A DNA stretch of 64,000 nucleotides from Amycolatopsis sp. CA-126428 (lineage in GTDB: Bacteria > Actinomycetota > Actinomycetes > Mycobacteriales > Pseudonocardiaceae): contig NZ_PPHF01000074.1 in assembly GCF_002904335.1 (NCBI RefSeq), forward strand, positions 620,001 to 684,000. Direction: 5' to 3'. The notes under the pieces are model-generated. The model was given only the letters and a program-made list of their open reading frames with translations, made no database searches and was not told the DNA's origin. Below, one piece after another: positions 26,643-34,977 of the stretch (positions are counted from its first letter, which is position 1; every line of letters begins with the position of its first letter). The translations under genes and the position numbers were made by a program.

Positions 26643-28478
26643 ATGATGGGGTGGTTTTCGGTGCAGTTCCAACGCAGGTGCGGGCGGTTCGCCCGCGTGG
26701 GCGCGGTCGTCGCGGCCGCGACATTGGCGGCGATCCCGCTCGCCGTTCCCGCGCAGGCCCAGCAGGGCAAGGTGCTGCGGGTCGCGCTCACCACCGGCAT
26801 CGACCACCTGAACCCCTTCACCGCCGCGCTGTCGGCGTCCACGCAGATCGGCCGGTTCACCTTCGAGTTCCTGACCATCCCGAACGCGGAAAAGGCCGAA
26901 GCCTCGCCCGCGCTCGCCGAGTCGTGGACCCCGTCGCCGGACAAGCTCACCTGGACGTTCAAGATCCGCAGCGGCGTCAAGTGGAGCGACGGGCAGCCGG
27001 TGACCGCCAAGGACGCGGCCTTCACCTTCAACCGCATGCTCGACGACGAGAACGCCCGCACCGCCAACGGCAACTACGTGGCCAACTTCGAGACGGTCAC
27101 CACCCCCGACGACACCACCCTCGTCATCAAGACCAAGACCGTGCAGGTCAACATGAACCTGCTCGACGTGCCGATCGTGCCCCAGCACATCTGGGAGCCG
27201 ATCAAGGACCTCAAGGCCCCCTCGACCGACACCCTCGCCGTCGCCGGCGTCTCCGACGGCCCGTACCAGCTCACCGAGTACAAGCCGAACGAGTACGTCA
27301 AGTTCAAGGCCAACAAGGACTACTGGCGCGGCGCGCCCAAGGTCGACGAACTGCAGCTGCTGCAGTTCAAGGACAGCGAGGCCGCGGTCAACGCGCTCAA
27401 GCAGGGCGAAGTCGACGTCATCAACCGGCTCAACCCCAACCAGTTCGACGCGCTGAAGGGCCAGCAGGGCATCACCACCAACGCCGCCCCCGGCCGCCGC
27501 TACGACGAGCTGTCGATCAACTTCGGCGTCACCGACAGCGCCAACAACCCCATCGGGGACGGCAACCCGGTCCTCAAGGACATCAACCTCCGCAAGGCGA
27601 TCACCCAGGCCGTGGACACCCAGGCCCTCGTCGACAAGGTCCTCAAGGGCCTCGGCCAGGTCGGCGGCGGCGTCGTGCCCCCCGTCTACGCCGCCTACCA
27701 CTGGGACCCCAGCGCCGCCGAGAAGGTCAAGTTCGACCTCGCCGCCGCCAACGCGACCCTCGACCAGGCCGGCTACCAGAAGGGCCCCGACGGCGTCCGC
27801 ACCGCTCCCGGCGGCGCCAAGCTGGAACTGCGCCTCACCGGCCACGCCAACCGCAGCTACGACCAGGGCGTCGCCCAGTACGTCACCGGCTGGCTCAAGG
27901 ACATCGGCGTCACCGTCAAGCAGGACCTCGTCTCCGACGACGAGCTGTCCGACCGCACCCAGGCCGGCAAGTACGACCTCGCCATCGGCGGCTACGGCAC
28001 CAACCCCGACCCGGACTACGCGCTGTCGCTGCACACCTGCGGCGCACGGCCCAGCCCGGACGGCAAGGGCGGCAGCACCGACACGTTCTTCTGCGACGCC
28101 GCCTACGACGACCTGTACAAGAAGCAACTCACCGAAACCGACGACGCCAAGCGCGCCGGGTACGTCAAGCAGGCCCAGGCCCGGCTCTACAGCCAGTTCC
28201 CGACCATCGTGCTCGACTACCAGAACGCCCTCGAGGCCTACCGCTCCGACAAGTTCTCCGGCTTCACCACCCAGCCGCAGCCCAGGGGCGCCATCCTCGA
28301 ACAGACCGGCTACTGGGGCGTCTACGGCGCCACCCCGGCAGGCACCACGAACGCCGCCGACTCCGGCAGCGGCAACACGGTGCTGTGGATCGTCCTCGGC
28401 GCGGTCGTCGTGGTGGTCCTCGTCGGCGGCGGCATCATGCTCGGCCGCCGCGGCAAGACCGCAGAGGACCGCGAGTAA
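26643..28478 (+). CDS. Peptide ABC transporter substrate-binding protein with C-terminal membrane anchor
   Basis: 611 residues of the DppA/OppA (family 5) solute-binding fold: TPSPDKLTWTFKIRSGVKWS, DAAFTFNRMLDDENA, NKDYWRGAPKVDELQL, INLRKAITQAVDTQALV. The N-terminus carries a plain signal peptide (AAATLAAIPLAVPAQA) with no lipobox cysteine. Near residues 577-600 there is a transmembrane helix (WIVLGAVVVVVLVGGGIMLG) followed by RRGKTAEDRE. The protein would thus be held to the membrane by its C-terminus rather than by lipid. ATG 26643 lies 11 bp after GGGGAGG; the adjacent ATG 26646 is equally possible. First gene of a four-gene importer operon. Confidence 0.9.
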   Translation: MMGWFSVQFQRRCGRFARVGAVVAAATLAAIPLAVPAQAQQGKVLRVALTTGIDHLNPFTAALSASTQIGRFTFEFLTIPNAEKAEASPALAESWTPSPDKLTWTFKIRSGVKWSDGQPVTAKDAAFTFNRMLDDENARTANGNYVANFETVTTPDDTTLVIKTKTVQVNMNLLDVPIVPQHIWEPIKDLKAPSTDTLAVAGVSDGPYQLTEYKPNEYVKFKANKDYWRGAPKVDELQLLQFKDSEAAVNALKQGEVDVINRLNPNQFDALKGQQGITTNAAPGRRYDELSINFGVTDSANNPIGDGNPVLKDINLRKAITQAVDTQALVDKVLKGLGQVGGGVVPPVYAAYHWDPSAAEKVKFDLAAANATLDQAGYQKGPDGVRTAPGGAKLELRLTGHANRSYDQGVAQYVTGWLKDIGVTVKQDLVSDDELSDRTQAGKYDLAIGGYGTNPDPDYALSLHTCGARPSPDGKGGSTDTFFCDAAYDDLYKKQLTETDDAKRAGYVKQAQARLYSQFPTIVLDYQNALEAYRSDKFSGFTTQPQPRGAILEQTGYWGVYGATPAGTTNAADSGSGNTVLWIVLGAVVVVVLVGGGIMLGRRGKTAEDRE

Positions 28479-28481
28479 GAC

Positions 28482-29507
28482 ATGACCACCCCCGACCAGG
28501 CCGCGGTGCTCGTCGACCCCGACGAGCACCGCGGCGGCACCGGCACGGCCCGGTTCGTGCTCAAGAAGCTCCTCGAAGCGCTGATCAGCGTCGTGCTGGT
28601 GATCGTGCTGTTCTTCTTCCTCTTCCGGATGCTGCCCGGCGACGCGGTCGCCGCCATGACCCGCGACCACCCCACCAGCCCCCAGATGATCGCCGAACTG
28701 CGCGAAAAGATGGGCGTCGACAAGCCCGTGCTCGTCCAGTTCGGCAACTACTTCCGGGACCTGCTGCACGGCGACCTCGGCGAGTCCCGGCTGCTCAACA
28801 ACGGCCGCCCGGTCGCCGACATGATCGGCGAACGGCTCTGGCCGACCATCCTGCTCGTCGGCAGCGCCACCCTGCTCGCCATCCTGCTCGGGCTGTGGCT
28901 GGGCATCCGCGCCGGCTGGCGCCGCGACAGCCTCTTCGACCGGACCCAGACCGGGCTCGCGCTGACCCTCTGGTCGGTCCCGCAGTTCTGGCTCGGCCTG
29001 ATGCTGCTCGTGGTGACCAACGGCCTGTTCCCCAGCCGCGGCATGCACTCGCCGGACGCGGCCCCGGACTTCCTCTCCCAGACCCTCGACGTCCTGCACC
29101 ACCTGGTGCTGCCGTGCGTGACGCTGGTGGCGGTGTTCTACGCCCAGTACATGCTGATCATGCGGTCGTCGCTGCTGGGGGAGATGAACGCCGACTACCT
29201 CACCACCGCGCGCGCCAAAGGCCTGCGCGACGACCTCGTCCGCCGCCGCCACGCCGTCCCCAACGCCCTGCTGCCCACCACCACGCTGGTGTTCATGCAG
29301 TTCGGTTCGGTGCTGGCCGGCGCGGTCACCGTCGAAGCCGTGTTCAGCTGGCCCGGCCTGGGCCAGCTGATCTACGACGCCCTGCACGGGCCCGACCTGC
29401 CGGTGCTGCAGGGCGTGTTCACCGTGCTGACCGGCGCGGTGGTGCTGATGAACCTGCTCGCGGAACTGCTCTACCGCGTGCTCGACCCCAGGGTGCGTAC
29501 CTCATGA
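28482..29507 (+). CDS. Peptide ABC transporter permease (DppB type)
   Basis: 341 residues with six predicted membrane helices. The long periplasmic loop after helix 1 contains LPGDAVAAMTRDHPTSPQ, as in DppB/OppB. The cytoplasmic coupling (EAA) loop is MNADYLTTARAKGLRDD. An unusually long acidic N-terminal tail precedes helix 1. It starts 3 bp after the binding-protein stop and ends in an ATGA overlap with the second permease. Confidence 0.93.
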   Translation: MTTPDQAAVLVDPDEHRGGTGTARFVLKKLLEALISVVLVIVLFFFLFRMLPGDAVAAMTRDHPTSPQMIAELREKMGVDKPVLVQFGNYFRDLLHGDLGESRLLNNGRPVADMIGERLWPTILLVGSATLLAILLGLWLGIRAGWRRDSLFDRTQTGLALTLWSVPQFWLGLMLLVVTNGLFPSRGMHSPDAAPDFLSQTLDVLHHLVLPCVTLVAVFYAQYMLIMRSSLLGEMNADYLTTARAKGLRDDLVRRRHAVPNALLPTTTLVFMQFGSVLAGAVTVEAVFSWPGLGQLIYDALHGPDLPVLQGVFTVLTGAVVLMNLLAELLYRVLDPRVRTS

Positions 29508-30400
29508 CCACCGCCGAGACGCCCCGGCAGATCGCCTGGGCCCGTCGCCGCGCGTCGCTGGCCAGGTCCTGGCGGGAGTTCGCCGGCCAGCGCGGCGCGC
29601 TCGCCGGGCTCGTCCTGCTCGGGGTCACCGTGCTCGTCGCCCTGCTCCTGCCGCTGATCAGCGACGAGAGCGGCCTCGAGGTCACCAAGGCCACCGGGCA
29701 GCCGCTGTCCCCGCCGAGCGGCGAGTTCTGGCTCGGCACCGAAAACTTCGGCCGCTCGGTGCTGCTGATGACCGTGTGGGGCACCCGGATCTCCCTGCTC
29801 GTCGGCTTCTCCGCCGCGCTGCTGTCGGTGGTCATCGGCACCCTGATCGGCGTCGCCGCCGCCCACTTCGGCGGCTGGGTGTCGGCGACCCTGCTGCGGT
29901 TCACCGACTTCTTCCTGGTCCTGCCCTCGCTGATCCTCGCCATCGCGCTCTCGGCGGTGCTGCCCAAGGGCGTCGGCACGATCATTCTCGCCATCGGCCT
30001 CACCGCCTGGCCCGGTACCGCCCGGCTCGTCCGCTCCCAGACCCTCACCATCGAGAGCCGGTCCTACATCGAGCGGGCCCACGCCCTCGGCGGCGGCCAC
30101 CTGCACATCATCGGCCGGCACGTCCTGCCCGGCGTGATGCCGCTGGTGCTGGCCAACACCACCCTCGTCGTCGGCAACGCCGTCATCGCCGACGCGACCC
30201 TGTCCTTCCTCGGCGTCGGCGACCCCAACTCCATCACCTGGGGCCTGGTGCTGGAAACCGCGCTCAACAACGGCGCCATCAGCCGGGGCGCCTGGTGGAA
30301 CGTGCTCCCGCCGGGCATCGCCATCGTCCTTGTCGTCCTCTGCTTCACCCTGGTCGGCCGGGGCCTGGAGACCGTGTTCAACCCGAGGTTGAAGAAGTGA
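29504..30400 (+). CDS. Peptide ABC transporter permease (DppC type)
   Basis: 298 residues. The N-terminal helix (LAGLVLLGVTVLVALLLPLI) and the LGTENFGRSVLLMTVWGTRI motif are characteristic of DppC/OppC. The EAA coupling loop is SRSYIERAHALGGGHLHI. It pairs with the upstream DppB-type subunit. Its stop overlaps the GTG of the ATPase gene. Confidence 0.93.
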   Translation: MTTAETPRQIAWARRRASLARSWREFAGQRGALAGLVLLGVTVLVALLLPLISDESGLEVTKATGQPLSPPSGEFWLGTENFGRSVLLMTVWGTRISLLVGFSAALLSVVIGTLIGVAAAHFGGWVSATLLRFTDFFLVLPSLILAIALSAVLPKGVGTIILAIGLTAWPGTARLVRSQTLTIESRSYIERAHALGGGHLHIIGRHVLPGVMPLVLANTTLVVGNAVIADATLSFLGVGDPNSITWGLVLETALNNGAISRGAWWNVLPPGIAIVLVVLCFTLVGRGLETVFNPRLKK

Positions 30401-32049
30401 CCACCCCGCTGCTGCAGCTCACCGACCTGAACGTCACCTACGCGGTGGGGGACACCGACGTGCCCGCCGTCCGCGGCGTCGGCCTCACCCTCGACCCCGG
30501 CGGCACCCTCGGCGTCGCCGGCGAGTCCGGCTCGGGCAAGTCCACCGTCGCGATGAGCGTGCTGCGGCTCCTGCCGCGCACGGCCAAGATCACCGGCGAA
30601 ATCCTCCTCGACGGCGAAGACGTCACCACCATGAAGTGGGGACGCCTGCGCGCGGTCCGCTGGGCCGAGGCGTCGGTGGTGTTCCAGGGCGCCATGCACG
30701 CGCTCAACCCCGTCCGCAAGATCGGCGAGCAGATCGCCGAACCGCTCCGGCTGCACGCACCGGCCGGCAAGGCCCTCACCGACGCCGAGGCCGACAACCG
30801 CGTCGCCGAGCTGCTCACCCAGGTCGACCTGCCCCCGAGCCGGGCCGGCGCCTACCCCCACGAGCTGTCCGGCGGGCAGAAGCAGCGCGTCATGATCGCC
30901 ATGGCCCTGGCCTGCTCGCCCCGGCTGATCATCGCCGACGAGCCGACTACCGCCCTCGACGTCATCGTCCAGGCCCAGGTCCTCGCCCTGCTCACCAAGC
31001 TGGTCGCCGAACAGCGCATCGGCCTGATCATGATCAGCCATGACCTGTCCGTGCTCGCCGCCACCTGCGAACGCATCGCCGTCATGTACGACGGGCAGAT
31101 CGTCGAAGAAGGCCCCAGCGCCCAGGTGATGGGCTCGCCCCGCCACGACCACACGCGAGCGCTCGCCGCGGCGTTCCCCACGGTCGGCGACCCGGTGTCC
31201 CGCTTCGCGCCGGCCACCAGCAGCCCCCTCCCACCCGAACCCGCGGACCGCGCCCCCGCCGGCGAGCCGCTGCTGGCCGCCGAGAACCTGCGCGTGTCCT
31301 TCCGCGACCGCACCGGCAAGCGCATCGACGCCGTCGCCGGGGTGGACCTGACCGTGTCCCGCGACGAGATCGTCGCCCTCGTCGGCCAGTCCGGCTCCGG
31401 CAAGACCACCCTCGCCCGCACCCTGCTGGGCCTGCAGAAGCCCGACTCCGGCGTCGTCCGCTACGCCGGGAAACCCGTGCCCACCGGCGGGGCCGGGCTC
31501 AAGGCCTACCGCCGTCGGGTCCAGCTCGTCCTGCAGGACCCGACAAGTGCGCTCAACCCGGCCCACACCGTGTACGAGGCCGTCGCCGAAGGCCCGCGGA
31601 TCCACCGGCTCGCCGACGAGCGGGCCGTCGTCCACCGGGCACTGGAAGCCGCCGAGCTGCGGCCCGCCGCCAAGTACGCCGACCGGCTCCCGCACCAGCT
31701 CTCCGGCGGCCAGCGCCAGCGCGTCGTCATCGCCGGGGCGCTGGCGCTCGAACCGTCGGTGGTGGTGGCCGACGAACCGGTCGCCTCCCTCGACGCCTCC
31801 GTCCGCGGCGAAATCCTGGCCCTGCTGCTGCGGCTGCGCCGTGAACTCGGCCTCGCCGCCCTGGTGATCACCCACGACCTGGGCCTGGCCTGGAACATCG
31901 CCGACCGCGTCGCCGTGATGTACCGCGGCGAGCTCGTCGAAACCGGGACCGTCGAGCAGGTCCTGCTCGACCCGCGGCACGAGTACACGAAGTCCCTCCT
32001 GGCCGCCCTCCCCGGCGGCACCCTCCAGCACCGCACCGTCGAAACCTGA
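30397..32049 (+). CDS. Fused double ATPase of the peptide ABC transporter (DppD-DppF in one chain)
   Basis: 550 residues carrying two complete nucleotide-binding domains. Domain 1: Walker A GESGSGKST, signature LSGGQKQR, Walker B LIIADEPTTALD, switch His in MISHDLSVLA. Domain 2: GQSGSGKTT, LSGGQRQR, VVVADEPVASLD, VITHDLGLAW. A Pro-rich linker near residues 265-290 joins them. Most Dpp/Opp systems encode these as separate proteins; the fusion fixes one-to-one stoichiometry. GTG 30397 overlaps the permease stop (GTGA). The cysteine cluster for an iron-sulfur centre seen in some DppD proteins is not evident. Confidence 0.93.
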   Translation: MTTPLLQLTDLNVTYAVGDTDVPAVRGVGLTLDPGGTLGVAGESGSGKSTVAMSVLRLLPRTAKITGEILLDGEDVTTMKWGRLRAVRWAEASVVFQGAMHALNPVRKIGEQIAEPLRLHAPAGKALTDAEADNRVAELLTQVDLPPSRAGAYPHELSGGQKQRVMIAMALACSPRLIIADEPTTALDVIVQAQVLALLTKLVAEQRIGLIMISHDLSVLAATCERIAVMYDGQIVEEGPSAQVMGSPRHDHTRALAAAFPTVGDPVSRFAPATSSPLPPEPADRAPAGEPLLAAENLRVSFRDRTGKRIDAVAGVDLTVSRDEIVALVGQSGSGKTTLARTLLGLQKPDSGVVRYAGKPVPTGGAGLKAYRRRVQLVLQDPTSALNPAHTVYEAVAEGPRIHRLADERAVVHRALEAAELRPAAKYADRLPHQLSGGQRQRVVIAGALALEPSVVVADEPVASLDASVRGEILALLLRLRRELGLAALVITHDLGLAWNIADRVAVMYRGELVETGTVEQVLLDPRHEYTKSLLAALPGGTLQHRTVET

Positions 32050-32079
32050 CACTGCGGGAACTCCGCAGGAGCGCAGTGT
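32049..32079 (+). terminator. Possible weak terminator after the Dpp operon
   Basis: 8-bp stem (32049-32056 with 32072-32079) and a 15-nt loop, directly after the ATPase stop and just before the mannosyltransferase start. Stability is modest. Confidence 0.35.
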
Positions 32080-32096
32080 GTAATCTCCGAACGGAA

Positions 32097-33632
32097 ATGG
32101 CGACCACCACCGACCCCGCACAGACGCCCTCGACCGGCCTGGCCGAGCGGCTCCGCGTGCCCTCGCGATTCCCCTACCGCACGATCGCGATGGGCACCGT
32201 CGGCAGCACCCTGCTGATGGTCGCCGCCCTCGGCGCCGGCGGCATCCTGATCTCCGACCCCGTGCTCGGCCACGGCCCGCTCTCGTGGGTCCGCTACGGC
32301 CACGGGCGCATGCTCGCCAACGCCGTCCTCTACACCGGCTTCGGCATGGTCGTCTGGGCGTGGGTCCGGCTCGGCCGCTACGTGCTGGCCGGCCGCATCG
32401 GCAGCCGCCCGATCCTGGTCGCCGCCGGCTGCTGGATGGCGCCGCTGCTGGTGTCGCCGCCGCTGTTCACCCGCGACGTCTTCTCCTACCTCGGCCAGGG
32501 CGCCCAGCTGCTCTACGGGCTCGACCCGTACGCCAACGGCCCCGCCGAGCTCGACGTGCTGCCGAACGTCGTGCAGAACGTCCACCCGCTCTGGCAGACC
32601 ACCCCGGCCCCGTACGGGCCGCTGTTCCTGCTGATCTCCAAGGGCGTGGTCGCCACCACCGGCGACAACATGATCCTCGGCGTCATCCTGATGCGCGTCG
32701 TGCTGCTGGCCGGCCTGGCCGGGACGCTGTGGGCGCTGCCGCGGCTGGTCAAGCACCTCGGCGGCAAGCTCCCGGTCGCGCTGTGGCTCGCGGTGGCCAG
32801 CCCGATGATGGTCATCCACCTCTTCGGCGGCCCGCACAACGACCTGATGATGCTGGCGTTCCTCACCATCGGCGTCCTCGCCGCCCTCGAGCGCAAGCAC
32901 GTGCTCGCGGTCGTCCTGGTCACGATCGGCATGCTGATCAAGCCCACCGCGGCGATCGCGCTGCCGTTCATCGTCTGGATGTGGGCCAACCACCTCACCG
33001 GCGAGTCGAAGGTCCGCAACTTCCTGCGCGCCGGCGCGGCCTCGGTCGGCCTGTTCCTGCCGGTGTTCGTCGCGGGCACGTGGATCTCGCTGGGTTCGCT
33101 CAACCTCGGCTGGTGGTCCGGGCTCAAGGCCCCGCAGCTCATCGCGAACTGGCTCAACATCCCCACCGGCATCGGCGAGGTGTTCTACAACCTGGTCCAC
33201 CTGATCGTGGACGTCCAGGTCTCCCCGTTCGTGACGGTCGCCCGCGCGGCGGGCATGCTCCTGCTGATCGCCATCGGCGCCCGCCAGTGGTGGCTCGCCC
33301 GCGGCGGCGGCACGGAGGCGGTCTACCGCGCCGGGATCTCCCTCCTGGCGGTCGCGATCCTCATGCCGCCGACCCTGCCGTGGTACCTGACCTGGGGTTT
33401 CGTCCTGCTGTCGGCGTTCAAGTGGCAGCCGCGCCACTTGGCGCTCGTGGTGGCGGTGTCGGTGTTCGTGACCCTCGTCTACTACCCGACAGGCGAGCAG
33501 GCGCTCTACGACTGGTGGTTCATCGCCGGAGTAATCCTGGCGAGCCTGTACGCGGCGGCGTCGCTGCTGCGCCCGGACCCGCTGGGCATCATCGACGCCT
33601 GGCGCCGCCCGGAGAAGTTCCTCCGCGACTGA
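32097..33632 (+). CDS. Polytopic GT-C mannosyltransferase (MptA/MptB-like)
   Basis: 511 residues with about 11-13 hydrophobic segments. Hallmarks of polyprenyl-phosphomannose-dependent alpha-1,6-mannosyltransferases are present: DVFSYLGQGAQLLYGLDPYA in the first large extracellular loop, whose Asp is the likely catalytic residue; HPLWQTTPAPYGPLFLLIS; HLFGGPHNDLMM; and a C-terminal PTLPWYLTWGF block. In mycolata such enzymes build lipomannan cores. ATG 32097 has only a weak upstream GAACGG. Palindromic repeat copy 4 starts 3 bp after the stop. The exact acceptor cannot be deduced. Confidence 0.82.
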   Translation: MATTTDPAQTPSTGLAERLRVPSRFPYRTIAMGTVGSTLLMVAALGAGGILISDPVLGHGPLSWVRYGHGRMLANAVLYTGFGMVVWAWVRLGRYVLAGRIGSRPILVAAGCWMAPLLVSPPLFTRDVFSYLGQGAQLLYGLDPYANGPAELDVLPNVVQNVHPLWQTTPAPYGPLFLLISKGVVATTGDNMILGVILMRVVLLAGLAGTLWALPRLVKHLGGKLPVALWLAVASPMMVIHLFGGPHNDLMMLAFLTIGVLAALERKHVLAVVLVTIGMLIKPTAAIALPFIVWMWANHLTGESKVRNFLRAGAASVGLFLPVFVAGTWISLGSLNLGWWSGLKAPQLIANWLNIPTGIGEVFYNLVHLIVDVQVSPFVTVARAAGMLLLIAIGARQWWLARGGGTEAVYRAGISLLAVAILMPPTLPWYLTWGFVLLSAFKWQPRHLALVVAVSVFVTLVYYPTGEQALYDWWFIAGVILASLYAAASLLRPDPLGIIDAWRRPEKFLRD

Positions 33633-33635
33633 CCC

Positions 33636-33679
33636 TCGTGAGTGGTAAGGCGGGTTAGAACCCGCCTTACCACTCACGA
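33636..33679. repeat. 46-bp palindromic repeat, copy 4
   Basis: Perfect 19-bp arms (33636-33654 and 33661-33679) around TTAGAA; the twentieth pair (33635/33680) is mismatched. It fills the gap between convergent genes: it begins right after the mannosyltransferase stop and contains the minus-strand stop codon of the PPOX gene (33674-33676). Confidence 0.9.
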
Positions 33680-34081
33680 CCCGGCCCACCCGCGCCATGT
33701 GTGGACGTCCGTCACCACCACCGCGTGCTCCGGCGGCCGCTCCGCGTACTGCTCGTACTTGGCCACCAGCCACGACACCGGCTCCGCATCCGGCGGCAGC
33801 ACCCGCGCGGTGCCGTCCGCGCGGGCCCACCACAGCCGGGACCAGTCCTCCGAATAGCCGTCGGCCAGGAAGCACACCGCGGGATTCGACTCGATGTTGC
33901 GCAGCCGCCGCAACGCCACCGAAGACTTCGGCTTGTGGTCCACCGCGAACACGACGACGTCGTCCCGCACCGCGAACGTCACGGGCACCAGGTGCGGCAC
34001 CCCGTCGGCTGACACCGTCGCCAGCCGGGCCACCCGGGCCGCGGCGAACCGGTCGCGGGCCTCCGCCGAAGAAAGTTTCAC
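33674..34081 (-). CDS. PPOX class F420-dependent oxidoreductase (pyridoxamine oxidase-like)
   Basis: 135 residues of split-barrel flavin/deazaflavin-binding fold: RLATVSADGVPHLVPVTFAV, KPKSSVALRRLRNIESNPAV, YSEDWSRLWWARADGTARV. This matches the actinobacterial subgroup that uses F420. The GTG start overlaps the LD-carboxypeptidase stop (GTGA). Last gene of the S9-S66-PPOX operon. The final Ser codon and stop (TCG TGA) come from the palindromic repeat. The substrate is unknown. Confidence 0.85.
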   Translation of the reverse strand: MKLSSAEARDRFAAARVARLATVSADGVPHLVPVTFAVRDDVVVFAVDHKPKSSVALRRLRNIESNPAVCFLADGYSEDWSRLWWARADGTARVLPPDAEPVSWLVAKYEQYAERPPEHAVVVTDVHTWRGWAGS

Positions 34082-34977
34082 GTCAGCGCGGGGGAGTCGA
34101 ACGTCAGCGTCCCCAGGTCCGCGTCCAGCGTCACCGGCACCCCCAGCGGCAACGTCGGTGACGACGCCACGTGCCCGAACCCGAACTCCTCCACCAGCGG
34201 CACCCCCAGCGGCCCCAGCCGGTCCAGTACCAGCGCCCGCACGTCCGCCGGAGCCCCGCACGCCGCCCACGAACCCAGGACGATCCCGCGCACCCCGGCG
34301 AACCAGCCGCTGCGCAGCAGCTGCGTCAGCATCCGGTCCAGCCGGTACACGCTCTCCGTCACGTCCTCCAGCAGCACGATCGCGTCCCGCGCCGACCCGT
34401 GCTCCGGCGTCCCGATCCCCGCCGCCAGCAGCGACAGGTTCCCGCCCGTCAACACCCCCGACGCCCGGCCCGGCACCAGCGCCGACCCGCCGCGCACCAC
34501 CAGCGTCCGTTCCGGCTCGAACAGCGAACGCCGCAGGTGCTCGACCGCGAAGTCGTCGAACAGCACGCTCGCCGGCATCGGGGAGAACAAACTGGACAGT
34601 CCCAAGTGGACGTTCACCGCCCGGTGCAGCGCGGTGATGTCCGACGACCCGGCCAGCACCTTCGGGCCTGCCGCCCGCAGCGCCGCCCAGTCCACCAGGT
34701 CCAGCATCCGCTGCACGCCGTAGCCGCCCCGCGCCGCCAGCACGCACCGCACCCCGGGGTCCAGCCACGCCTCGGTGAACTCCGCCGCCCGCGCGGCGTC
34801 GGCACCGGAGAGGTACGGCGGCGAGCCCGGCTCCGCCCGCACGCACGGCCCGACCCGCACCTCCAAGCCCCAGCCGCGCAGCACCGGCAGCGCCTTCTCC
34901 AGCAGGTCCGCCGGCACCGGCCCGGCCGGCGCCACCAGCGCCAGCGTGTCGCCGGCCCGCAACCGAGGCGGCCTCAC
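34078..34977 (-). CDS. LD-carboxypeptidase (peptidase family S66)
   Basis: 299 residues. It starts RPPRLRAGDTLALVAPAGP, the typical S66 N-terminus. The nucleophile Ser is in LAGSSDITAL, the catalytic Glu in LEDVTESVYRLDRML and the His in GFGHVASSPTLPLG. LdcA releases the terminal D-Ala from murein tetrapeptides during wall recycling; MccF-type relatives cleave other amides. GTG 34977 overlaps the S9 peptidase stop. There is no signal peptide, so it acts in the cytoplasm, consistent with processing of imported muropeptides. Confidence 0.92.
   Translation of the reverse strand: MRPPRLRAGDTLALVAPAGPVPADLLEKALPVLRGWGLEVRVGPCVRAEPGSPPYLSGADAARAAEFTEAWLDPGVRCVLAARGGYGVQRMLDLVDWAALRAAGPKVLAGSSDITALHRAVNVHLGLSSLFSPMPASVLFDDFAVEHLRRSLFEPERTLVVRGGSALVPGRASGVLTGGNLSLLAAGIGTPEHGSARDAIVLLEDVTESVYRLDRMLTQLLRSGWFAGVRGIVLGSWAACGAPADVRALVLDRLGPLGVPLVEEFGFGHVASSPTLPLGVPVTLDADLGTLTFDSPALT

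Noticed and set aside
25292..30400. A single 1702-codon open frame over M20, M55 and the transporter genes
   Set aside because: Only its last 299 codons (DppC permease) are real; the rest crosses several well-supported genes in the wrong frame or strand.
1085..33680. CRISPR or insertion-sequence interpretation of the 46-bp palindromes
   Set aside because: The copies are dispersed by kilobases, have no spacers, and are not flanked by a transposase or visible target duplications.
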